NCBI GenBank assembly: GCA_021323835.1
Contig: JAJPKI010000234.1
Coordinates: 1-6,165, forward strand
Source of the DNA: Verrucomicrobiota bacterium
GTDB taxonomy: Bacteria > Verrucomicrobiota > Verrucomicrobiia > Limisphaerales > UBA11358
DNA: 6,165 bases
Direction of reading: 5' to 3'
The first letter of the stretch is position 1. Each line of letters begins with the position of its first letter. Under the pieces are notes generated by a model. It was given only the letters and a program-made list of their open reading frames with translations. It was not told the DNA's origin and did no database searches. The position numbers were made by a program, and so were the translations under genes. Below, in pieces: positions 1-5,412 of this stretch.

Positions 1-756
1 CGTATTCAGCCGAATAACCTTTCTGTGGGTCCCGGCGTTCCGGCAACTGCCTCAGCTGGTGCAATCCCGGTAACTTTTTATGACGACATAGGATTTCAAT
101 TAGGCGCTTTGGGCGATTACGATAAAAATCCTAATGTTATGCATTGTCCTGGGGACCAGCGCTATCAAAATCTAACTCCGCCAGCTTGGGATAGTTATTC
201 AATGCCTGAAAATCTGAACGGTGCCACGGCCGCTTCTGTAACGGATGGAAGCGGTGACACGCGGCTGCACAAAGAATTTGAGATTAAACATGCAAGTGAC
301 CGGATGGTTTTTGCCGAAGAAAATGATAGCCGCAGTTCGAGTGCTGCTTTTTTACTTCCAGATGGAAGTCACGCAACAGAAAACGATGGGTCATGGGAAC
401 CATTTAAGCCTGGCACGGCTCCAAAGGGCTTTGTTGCTCCAAATCCGAAGGCCACTCCGCAATTTAAACAAATTGTTTCGTATCCAACTGGTCTTACTGG
501 TGCCACAAGCACAGTGGGTGTCTTCGGTTGGTATGACGGTCCTGCTTGTTATCATGTGAGCAGTAGCACATTTGGTTTTGCCGATGGCCACGCTGAAAAT
601 CATCGTTGGTATGATGCCATGACTCAAGGTTTTGGCAAATCCACTGACCCCAATAAATTTCAAGGACCTTATTCACAGGCCGCTACTACTCCCGATGGAT
701 GGTGTGATGGCGTGGCATGGACCTACACGCGTTACCCTACAACGGTCAATCCATAG
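1..756 (+). CDS. Pseudopilin-like protein with H-X9-DG C-terminal motif (5' end missing)
   Basis: The reading frame is open from the first base, so the gene starts upstream; 251 codons and a TAG stop are visible. The N-terminal prepilin signal is not in the window. Near the C-terminus is a His followed by nine residues and Asp-Gly (visible codons 185 and 195-196, YHVSSSTFGFADGHAENHRW), the H-X9-DG signature of prepilin-processing-associated proteins. It shares with the complete gene at 1676-2581 the blocks HCPGD-R, AWDSYS, LNG, EIK..[ST]DR.V.AEE.DSR and YH..SSTF..ADGHA.NHRW, so the two are paralogs. Between the DSR block and the His it has 72 residues against 28 in the paralog, an insert of about 44 residues rich in Gly, Pro and Ser. 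By family knowledge such proteins resemble type II secretion or type IV pilus pseudopilins; the substrate is unknown. Its base composition looks less GC-rich than the paralog's. The family call is firm, the cellular role is not. Confidence 0.88.
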   Translation, partial: RIQPNNLSVGPGVPATASAGAIPVTFYDDIGFQLGALGDYDKNPNVMHCPGDQRYQNLTPPAWDSYSMPENLNGATAASVTDGSGDTRLHKEFEIKHASDRMVFAEENDSRSSSAAFLLPDGSHATENDGSWEPFKPGTAPKGFVAPNPKATPQFKQIVSYPTGLTGATSTVGVFGWYDGPACYHVSSSTFGFADGHAENHRWYDAMTQGFGKSTDPNKFQGPYSQAATTPDGWCDGVAWTYTRYPTTVNP

Positions 757-772
757 CTGAACTACTTTTACC

Positions 773-803
773 AAGCGCCGGATTTATTTCCGGCGCTTTT
801 TTT
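773..803 (+). terminator. Intrinsic terminator after the first pseudopilin gene
   Basis: A perfect 10-bp stem (773-782 aagcgccgga with 789-798 tccggcgctt) and a 6-base loop are followed by a run of seven T (797-803). It lies 17 bases after the stop codon at 756, as expected for a Rho-independent terminator of that gene. Confidence 0.93.
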
Positions 804-850
804 ATTTTCGGGTTAATTCGGCATGAGCTTGCGCCGCCATTTTTTGCCAG

Positions 851-875
851 ACGGTTTATACATTGTATAAACTGT
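851..875. repeat. AT-rich inverted repeat
   Basis: gtttatac (854-861) and gtataaac (865-872) are perfect 8-bp inverted arms around ATT. Three further positions outward (851-853 with 873-875) pair with one G-T. Five T follow at 875-879. It could be an operator-like dyad, a weak second terminator or the edge of the mobile module. No gene starts close enough to choose between these. Confidence 0.5.
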
Positions 876-894
876 TTTTCCTTTTGACCGAGAA

Positions 895-1014
895 GGTAGG
901 GACGGCTCGCCGAGCCGTCCGATTTGTTCGTCGGTCGCTTCGGCGAAGCGACCCTACCATCTCGACAGGATGTCGCTTCGGCGAAGCGACCCTACCTCGA
1001 CGGATGACCCTACC
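895..1014. repeat. Upstream REP-like palindrome cluster
   Basis: Three compact hairpins are visible. H1 is 900-909 ggacggctcg with 911-920. H2 is 933-942 ggtcgcttcg with 944-953. H3 is 972-980 gtcgcttcg with 982-990. Each arm pair is perfect around a single central base, so the real loop is a few bases. H1 is preceded by GGTAGGG (895-901); H2 and H3 are followed by its reverse complement CCCTACC (952-958) or an equivalent (991-996). The GTAG foot beside a palindrome, with units in opposite orientations, is the layout known for REP/BIME elements. GGTAGGG and CCCTACC can also pair with each other and enclose H1 and H2. A fourth unit at 997-1014 keeps both flanks but has no hairpin. The cluster is repeated at 1519-1613. 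Confidence 0.9.
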
Positions 1015-1055
1015 AAATACTTGCTAACGCTCATTAAAGTTGTGCAAATTGTTTT

Positions 1056-1523
1056 ATGGATTTTCCGCAACGGAAAAAACTTCCGCACGATGTGCCGCTA
1101 TGGATTGACCCGCAACAGGAAATTTATTTTATCACCATCAATTGCCAAAAGCGGGAAGTGAATCAACTGGCATTGCCAAAAATTGCCGGGTCATTGCTCG
1201 AAAGTGTCCGTTTCAGAAATGAACACTTCATCTGGTTTGCGCATCTGTTTCTAGTGATGCCCGACCATATTCATGCCTTGATTTCTTTCCCGCCTAATCA
1301 ATCCACTGTGAAGCAAACGGTGATGGATTGGAAACGTTGGACGGCGCGGCAGCTTGGCATCGACTGGCAGCGGGATTTTTTTGAACATCGGCTGCGTTCG
1401 GAAGAAAATCGGCGTGAAAAAGCAGATTACATTCTGGCAAATCCCGTGCGTAAAAATTTGTGCGAAAAACTGGAAGATTGGCCATATGTATTTATTCCTG
1501 ACGGCTCGAATTTTGCAAGGTAG
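1056..1523 (+). CDS. REP-associated tyrosine transposase (RAYT, Y1/HUH family)
   Basis: The 155-residue protein is a typical length for RAYTs. After the N-terminal strand (YFITINCQKR) comes MPDHIHALI, whose His71 and His73 form the HUH metal-binding motif. RDFFEHRLRSEEN (about 106-118) leads to ADYILANPVR, where Tyr125 is the expected catalytic tyrosine and NPVR is the family signature. It would nick single-stranded DNA at REP hairpins through a phosphotyrosine link. The ATG at 1056 is the only start before an in-frame stop at 1035-1037; no clear Shine-Dalgarno precedes it. The stop TAG (1521-1523) is the TAG of the GGTAGGG foot of the downstream REP cluster, so gene and repeat overlap by five bases. 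All key residues are present and the frame is intact, so it is probably active. Confidence 0.95.
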   Translation: MDFPQRKKLPHDVPLWIDPQQEIYFITINCQKREVNQLALPKIAGSLLESVRFRNEHFIWFAHLFLVMPDHIHALISFPPNQSTVKQTVMDWKRWTARQLGIDWQRDFFEHRLRSEENRREKADYILANPVRKNLCEKLEDWPYVFIPDGSNFAR

Positions 1524-1613
1524 GGACGGCTCGCCGAGCCGTCCGATTCGGTCGTTTCGGCGAAACGACCCTACCATCTCGACGGGATGTCGCTTCGGCG
1601 AGGCGACCCTACC
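1519..1613. repeat. Downstream REP-like palindrome cluster
   Basis: This is a near copy of the cluster at 895-996. H1 is 1524-1533 with 1535-1544, identical to the upstream H1. H2 is 1550-1559 ggtcgtttcg with 1561-1570 cgaaacgacc. H3 is 1589-1597 with 1599-1607 and has one T-G pair (1594 with 1602). GGTAGGG at 1519-1525 faces CCCTACC at 1569-1575 and again at 1607-1613. The H1-H2 spacer is 5 bases here and 12 upstream. H2 differs from its upstream counterpart at two bases that pair with each other, so the stem is preserved. Confidence 0.9.
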
Positions 1614-1656
1614 AATTATGAATGTCGTTTTCGCGGAACACCTAATCGTTTGTGAA

Positions 1657-1685
1657 TTGACAGCGAAAGCAATTTTTGCGACAAA
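1657..1685 (+). promoter_or_regulatory. Possible promoter of the second pseudopilin gene
   Basis: A perfect TTGACA lies at 1657-1662, but the best hexamer 17 bases on (GACAAA, 1680-1685) matches the -10 consensus at only three positions. If used, transcription would start near 1692, past the TTG start at 1676 and just before the GTG at 1697. Weak. Confidence 0.25.
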
Positions 1686-2581
1686 CGTTCATCCTCGTGC
1701 TTACACAAATTATATTTCGCCAAGGCCGTTCGCATCGTCGCGAAGGATTTACGTTAATCGAATTGCTGGTGGTCATTGCCATCATCGCCATTTTGGCGGC
1801 GATGTTGCTGCCCGCGCTGGCGGCGGCCAAACGCAAGGCGGCGCTGGGTGTTTGTTTGAGCAATCAAAAGCAATTGGAATTGGCGTGGCAAATGTATGCG
1901 GATGACAACAACAGTTTGCTCATCAGCATGCAAACCAAAGTCAGCACGGATTGGCGCATCGGGCAGACCACGACGCCGGGCAATTGGAACACGCTGGCCA
2001 AGCCGGACCCGGCAGGATTAACGGGAGCAGACCTGGCTCGATGGCGGACGGAAGAAGGCTATCGCGAATGTCCGTTGTTTTCACTCGCGCCGAATCCTGA
2101 CGTCGTCCATTGCCCGGGCGACAATCGTTTAAATCAAAATATATTTGCGTGGGACAGTTATTCGGGCGCGGCGGGTTTGAACGGAGAATCGCTTGGCGCG
2201 AAAACTCCGAATATTACCAACCTCATGGTCAAAATGACTGAAATCAAACGTCCGACGGACAGATTTGTGTGGGCGGAAGAAATGGATTCGCGCGGCGATA
2301 ACATCAACGCCTGGGATTTCAATATTGGACCGGCACCCAAATTTTTAGGTTCCGCATGGATTGACAGTCCGGCGGCGTATCATCTCAACAGCAGCACGTT
2401 CAGTTGGGCGGACGGTCACGCGGCCAATCATCGCTGGCTGGTGCAGGACACGATTGACATGGCCAATTCCACGGACACAAGCACGTCTGATGGCGTAAAA
2501 TTTTATCACACGCCAAATCCGGCAAATAACGCGGACGTTTTATTTGTGGCGCAGAGTTTTCCGTGTCCGATAAATCCGTAA
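1676..2581 (+). CDS. Type II secretion/pilin-like pseudopilin with N-terminal methylation signal and H-X9-DG motif
   Basis: The 301-residue product carries a class III prepilin signal, RREG|FTLIELLVVIAIIAILA. Cleavage is expected after Gly24, Phe25 becomes the methylated N-terminus, and Glu29 is the +5 glutamate. A hydrophobic helix of about 20 residues follows and would anchor the protein in the inner membrane or pack into a pseudopilus. The globular part contains HCPGDNR, AWDSYS, AEEMDSR and, near the C-terminus, His236-X9-Asp246-Gly247 within YHLNSSTFSWADGHAANHRW. By family knowledge these proteins are processed by prepilin peptidase; their partners are not known. The start is uncertain: TTG at 1676 gives a 24-residue leader with only a weak gaaag upstream, while GTG at 1697 gives 17. 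An in-frame stop at 1658-1660 excludes anything longer. It is a paralog of the gene at 1-756. Confidence 0.93.
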   Translation: MRQTFILVLTQIIFRQGRSHRREGFTLIELLVVIAIIAILAAMLLPALAAAKRKAALGVCLSNQKQLELAWQMYADDNNSLLISMQTKVSTDWRIGQTTTPGNWNTLAKPDPAGLTGADLARWRTEEGYRECPLFSLAPNPDVVHCPGDNRLNQNIFAWDSYSGAAGLNGESLGAKTPNITNLMVKMTEIKRPTDRFVWAEEMDSRGDNINAWDFNIGPAPKFLGSAWIDSPAAYHLNSSTFSWADGHAANHRWLVQDTIDMANSTDTSTSDGVKFYHTPNPANNADVLFVAQSFPCPINP

Positions 2582-2593
2582 TTGTCGGGGAAA

Positions 2594-3508
2594 TTATTCC
2601 TGCGCGGGAACTTTTGAGGGAAACACGAGATTCAAATACGCAACGAGCGAGGCGATTTGCATGTCATTGAGCGGACCGCCTTCGGCTTGCGAGAACGCGG
2701 CCATGAGCGTGCCGGGTTTGCCGTGCGCAACCCATTGCTTCCAGAAATCGGGATTGGTCGGCACTTTCAAATTGTGCAAATCGGGAACCATCGTCGCGCG
2801 CGGGTTGGCTTCATGGCAAATCGCGCAATCGGCGTCGTAAAGCGCCTTGCCATATTTTCCTTCGCCGTGTTTGACGTGGCAATCGGCGCAATTGCTTTTG
2901 AAAATCGCCTGCCGGTCGGCTTTCGACGCCATAATAAATTTTTCCCGGTCATCGTCGGTGATGGTTGCCATCGGAATCGGGTCAATCGTCACGCGCAAAT
3001 ACAAATCTTTTTGTCCGTGGTCGGTGACGATGTTAAGCGATTTGAACAGCACGCCTTCTTTGCCCGCGACATCCATCGTCACGGGAATTGTTCCGCCTTG
3101 ATGTGCTGGAACAATCCACGGCATCGGCGGCAGTTCGGCGGTGGTGCAGCCGCAGGAAGGTTGCACGCGCACGATGGCGATTTTATCCGTCGTGAGATTG
3201 GTGAAGTTGAATGAGAAAAAAACTTTGTCATGGTCGGCGGAGACGTTGGTTGTGGCCATCAACGAACTCCATGCAATGACGCCTTCGGGCAAGGGGTCGT
3301 TTTCGTGGGTCGTGTCCGGCACATAAACCGGTGCGGACGCCGTCGCGGCATCGGTCGGCATGGCGGAAAAATTAGTCGAAACCATCGTTGAGTCCGCAGT
3401 CGCCGAAGAAGATTTTGTCGCCGTCGAATTCGCACGATGCGCTGCGCACGAAGTCAAAGCGATTGCCATTGCCGCCAAACTAAAAATCGAAACTTCGCGC
3501 AAATTCAT
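2594..3508 (-). CDS. Lipoprotein with DUF1573 domain and cytochrome c domain (two CXXCH motifs)
   Basis: The 304-residue product begins with a hydrophobic signal ending in the lipobox LTSC, so Cys21 is the expected lipidated residue. A Ser/Thr/Ala-rich linker runs to about residue 68. Residues 75-178 look like a DUF1573 Ig-like domain, with the marker SCGCT (Cys119, Cys121). The C-terminal part, from about residue 190, holds two heme-binding motifs, CADCH (207-211) and CAICH (228-232), and ends with GTLMAAF...LNDMQIASLVAYL, typical of class I cytochromes c with Met269 as a likely axial ligand; Met240 is another candidate. It is probably a periplasm-facing, membrane-anchored electron-transfer protein; its partner is unknown. 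The start lies 43 bases after the leuA stop with no terminator between, so it may be co-transcribed with leuA although no functional link is obvious. Its stop faces the pseudopilin stop 12 bases away. Confidence 0.92.
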   Translation of the reverse strand: MNLREVSIFSLAAMAIALTSCAAHRANSTATKSSSATADSTMVSTNFSAMPTDAATASAPVYVPDTTHENDPLPEGVIAWSSLMATTNVSADHDKVFFSFNFTNLTTDKIAIVRVQPSCGCTTAELPPMPWIVPAHQGGTIPVTMDVAGKEGVLFKSLNIVTDHGQKDLYLRVTIDPIPMATITDDDREKFIMASKADRQAIFKSNCADCHVKHGEGKYGKALYDADCAICHEANPRATMVPDLHNLKVPTNPDFWKQWVAHGKPGTLMAAFSQAEGGPLNDMQIASLVAYLNLVFPSKVPAQE

Positions 3509-3551
3509 ACTCGCACAATAAATTGTTTCAATAATTTTTGCCAGAAGCGAT

Positions 3552-5210
3552 TTATTCCAGGCGATTCAACGCGCTTAAAACTGCGCGCACCGAGGCTAAC
3601 TCGATATTCGTGTCCACGCCGGCGCCCCATTTCGATTTGCCGTCGGAAGTTTTGATTTGGATGTAAGCAATCGCCGCCGCGGCTTCGCCGGAACCCAACG
3701 CGTGCTCGCTGTAATTCGTGATTTCAAATTTTGGAATTCCAATTTGCGAAAATCCGTGAACGAGCGCGGCGAGCGGGCCGTTGCCTTCGCCGGAAATTTC
3801 AACGGGCTTTCCATCGCGCGACAATTTTGCTTTGCATTTCACGATGCCGTTCTTGCTTTCGGTCTCGAACGATTTCAATTGCCACGGCGAATGGCGCTCG
3901 ACGTATTCGCGCCAAAACATTTGTTTCAATTCCGCGCCGCTCACTTCGCGGCCGAGCTTGTCCACTTCATCGTTCGCAATCGGACCAAACTCACGCTGCA
4001 TGTCTTTCGGCAACAAAATTCCAAATTCATTTTCGAGCAAATATGCGACGCCGCCTTTGCCGCTCTGCGAATTGACACGGATGACTTCGCGATATTCGCG
4101 GCCGATGTCCGCCGGGTCAATCGTAAGATACGGCACGTCCCAGGATTTTTGTTTTCCAGCTTTCTGTTCAGCTAAACCTTTTTTAATCGCGTCCTGATGC
4201 GAACCGCTAAACGCCGTGAAAACCAATTCGCCCGCGTAAGGTTGCCGCGGCGGCACGGTCATGCCGGTGCAACGTTCATAAACTTCGATGAGCGAATTGA
4301 GATTTGAGAAATCCAATTTCGGGTCAATGCCGTGCATGAAAAGATTCAACGCCACCGTCACGATGTCCAAATTGCCCGTGCGCTCGCCGTTGCCGAACAA
4401 CGTTCCCTCGACACGGTCGGCGCCTGCAAGCATTCCCAACTCGGTGGCAGCAACGCCGGTGCAACGGTCGTTGTGCGTATGCAACGAAATAATGAGCGAG
4501 TCGCGATTTTTGATGTTGCGGCACATCCACTCAATCTGGTCGGCGTAAATATTCGGCATCGCGACTTCGACGGTGTCCGGCAAATTCAAAATCATTTTGC
4601 GTTGCGGCGTCGGCTGCCAGACATCCATGACCGCCTCTGAAATTTCTTTCGCAAATTCCACTTCCGTCGCCGAGAAACTTTCCGGCGAGTATTGCAACAT
4701 CACTTCTGTGCCCTTGAGCCGCGGCAAACGGTCCTTAATCCATTGCGCGCCGCGCACGGCGACTTCGATAATTTCTTTTTTTGATTTTTGGAACACCACA
4801 CGACGTTGCGCGGGCGAAGTGGAATTATACAAATGGATAATCGCCTTCTTCGCGCCAACCAAAGATTCAACCGTGCGCTCAATCAAATCTTCGCGCGCTT
4901 GCACGAGCACTTGGAGCCAGACATCGTCCGGCGCACGATTTTCTTCGATGAGCCGGCGGTTGAACGTAAATTCCGTGTTCGACGCCGACGGAAAGCCGAC
5001 TTCGATTTCCTTGAAACCGGTTTTCACGAGCGTCTGGAACAATTCCAATTTCTGCGACACGTTCATCGGCACGGCGAGCGCCTGGTTGCCGTCGCGCAAA
5101 TCCACGCTGCACCAAATCGGCGCGTGCGTGAGCGTGCGCGCGGGCCATTGGCGGTCGGCCAATTTCGGCGCGTGTTGAAACGGCTGATATTTTTTCGACG
5201 GATTTTGCAT
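3552..5210 (-). CDS. leuA: 2-isopropylmalate synthase
   Basis: This is the first committed step of leucine synthesis in the cytoplasm: acetyl-CoA plus 2-oxoisovalerate gives 2-isopropylmalate. The 552-residue product matches the long form of the enzyme (mycobacterial and yeast LeuA type 2). The TIM-barrel domain shows DLRDGNQAL (37-45, catalytic Arg39 and metal ligand Asp40), HTHND (244-248, metal ligands His244 and His246) and GNGERTGN (273-280). NSQSGKGG (380-387) is a conserved linker motif. The C-terminal part from about 440, with GNGPLAAL (477-484) and WGAGVDTNIELASVRAVLSA (528-547), is the LeuA regulatory domain that binds leucine for feedback inhibition. The ATG at 5210 has only a weak gaag upstream. 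A leucine attenuator precedes the gene. No leuB, leuC or leuD is visible beside it; the next gene on the strand is a cytochrome lipoprotein. Confidence 0.97.
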   Translation of the reverse strand: MQNPSKKYQPFQHAPKLADRQWPARTLTHAPIWCSVDLRDGNQALAVPMNVSQKLELFQTLVKTGFKEIEVGFPSASNTEFTFNRRLIEENRAPDDVWLQVLVQAREDLIERTVESLVGAKKAIIHLYNSTSPAQRRVVFQKSKKEIIEVAVRGAQWIKDRLPRLKGTEVMLQYSPESFSATEVEFAKEISEAVMDVWQPTPQRKMILNLPDTVEVAMPNIYADQIEWMCRNIKNRDSLIISLHTHNDRCTGVAATELGMLAGADRVEGTLFGNGERTGNLDIVTVALNLFMHGIDPKLDFSNLNSLIEVYERCTGMTVPPRQPYAGELVFTAFSGSHQDAIKKGLAEQKAGKQKSWDVPYLTIDPADIGREYREVIRVNSQSGKGGVAYLLENEFGILLPKDMQREFGPIANDEVDKLGREVSGAELKQMFWREYVERHSPWQLKSFETESKNGIVKCKAKLSRDGKPVEISGEGNGPLAALVHGFSQIGIPKFEITNYSEHALGSGEAAAAIAYIQIKTSDGKSKWGAGVDTNIELASVRAVLSALNRLE

Positions 5211-5251
5211 GTTGCTTCGCTTTCTAATTATTGCCGTCCGGCGAATGAGTT

Positions 5252-5286
5252 AAAACAAAAAACCCACCGCCATCTGGCAGTGGGTT
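5252..5286 (-). terminator. Attenuator terminator upstream of leuA
   Basis: On the minus strand, AACCCACUGCC (5286-5276) pairs with GGCGGUGGGUU (5271-5261) to give 11 bp with one U-G pair and a 4-base loop. Six T (5262-5257), a G and four T follow. On the plus strand the U-G pair would be a C-A mismatch and there is no T-run, so it is directional. The T-run ends 41 bases before the leuA start. It lies 127 bases after the RCC1 stop and beyond the leuA promoter, so it is better explained as an attenuator than as a simple terminator of the upstream gene. Confidence 0.92.
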
Positions 5287-5304
5287 GATAAATTTGCGAA
5301 CAAA

Positions 5305-5373
5305 TCAGAACCCAACCGCCACGCGGCGCAACAGCAGCGCGTTCAGCAGGTTCAGATTCAAATTGCGATTCAC
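5305..5373 (-). CDS. Leucine-rich leader peptide of leuA attenuator
   Basis: The ORF has 22 codons, from GTG at 5373-5371 to TGA at 5307-5305. Seven codons are leucine (positions 5, 7, 9, 10, 13, 14, 15), in the stretch NLNLNLLNALLL. Leucine would be expected at roughly one residue in ten, so this is strongly biased. The last codons (Val-Ala-Val-Gly-Phe) lie on the antiterminator arm. There is no Shine-Dalgarno, and a TAA lies two codons upstream, so GTG is the first possible start; TTG at codon 5 is the only obvious alternative. The promoter places the transcript start at or next to the GTG, so translation may be leaderless. The peptide itself probably has no function beyond being translated. 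Confidence 0.87.
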   Translation of the reverse strand: MNRNLNLNLLNALLLRRVAVGF

Positions 5374-5379
5374 GAGTTA

Positions 5380-5407
5380 ATTATCGGCAAATTACTTTAT
5401 TCGTCAA
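5380..5407 (-). promoter_or_regulatory. Sigma70-type promoter of leuA and its leader
   Basis: TTGACG (5407-5402) and GATAAT (5385-5380) each match five of six consensus bases and are separated by 16 bp. The expected transcription start is about 5374-5372, on the leader GTG. The -35 box begins only five bases after the end of the RCC1 gene. Confidence 0.75.
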
Positions 5408-5412
5408 ATTTT

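Larger units (their letters stand above)
895..1613 (+). mobile_element. REP/RAYT module (transposase with flanking REP palindromes)
   Basis: A RAYT-type HUH transposase lies between two near-identical clusters of REP-like hairpins, both in the same overall orientation. In known RAYT systems the enzyme recognises the GTAG-footed hairpins that flank its own gene, and it is regarded as domesticated rather than freely mobile. The outer limits are set here by the hairpins; no target-site duplication is evident. Whether the unit moves as a whole is unknown. Confidence 0.7.
5252..5373 (-). promoter_or_regulatory. Leucine-responsive transcription attenuator of leuA
   Basis: Three parts are arranged as in classical amino-acid attenuators: a Leu-rich leader ORF (5305-5373), an antiterminator arm GGCGGUUGGGUU (5320-5309) and the terminator (5252-5286). 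The antiterminator arm is almost a copy of the terminator's 3' arm and can pair with AACCCACUGCC (5286-5276) over 11 bp with one bulged U, so the two structures exclude each other. A ribosome stalled on the Leu codons at 5337-5329 would leave the arm free and let transcription continue. A ribosome reaching the stop at 5307-5305 would cover the arm and let the terminator form. A weaker GAACC (5353-5349) with GGUUC (5312-5308) could act as the 1:2 pairing. The mechanism is inferred from known attenuators; the elements are seen directly. Confidence 0.88.

Noticed and set aside
391..663. 90-codon minus-strand ORF
   Set aside because: It is antisense to the conserved H-X9-DG region of the first pseudopilin and has no domain.
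895..1014. CRISPR-like array from the repeated hairpin units
   Set aside because: Units are palindromic, in mixed orientation and unevenly spaced, with no spacers of constant length and no cas genes. A RAYT gene beside them explains them better.
970..1161. 63-codon ORF starting inside the REP cluster
   Set aside because: It is made of repeat sequence and an out-of-frame part of the transposase.
1354..1905. 183-codon plus-strand ORF running from the transposase through the REP cluster into the pseudopilin
   Set aside because: It is out of frame with both real genes and crosses non-coding palindromes.
2582..2593. Shared terminator between the convergent genes
   Set aside because: Only 12 bp separate the stops, and no stem with a T-run is visible on either strand.
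2657..3214. 185-codon plus-strand ORF
   Set aside because: It is antisense to the cytochrome lipoprotein gene and its translation has no recognisable motif.
3657..4175. 172-codon plus-strand ORF, and others at 3731-4197
   Set aside because: They are shadows of leuA on the other strand, with basic, low-complexity translations.
4573..5178. 201-codon plus-strand ORF
   Set aside because: It lies antisense within leuA, which has all its catalytic motifs; the translation shows no domain.
5252..5412. T-box or metabolite riboswitch for leuA
   Set aside because: No T-box sequence or known aptamer pattern is seen, while a Leu-rich ORF with a competing hairpin explains the region fully.
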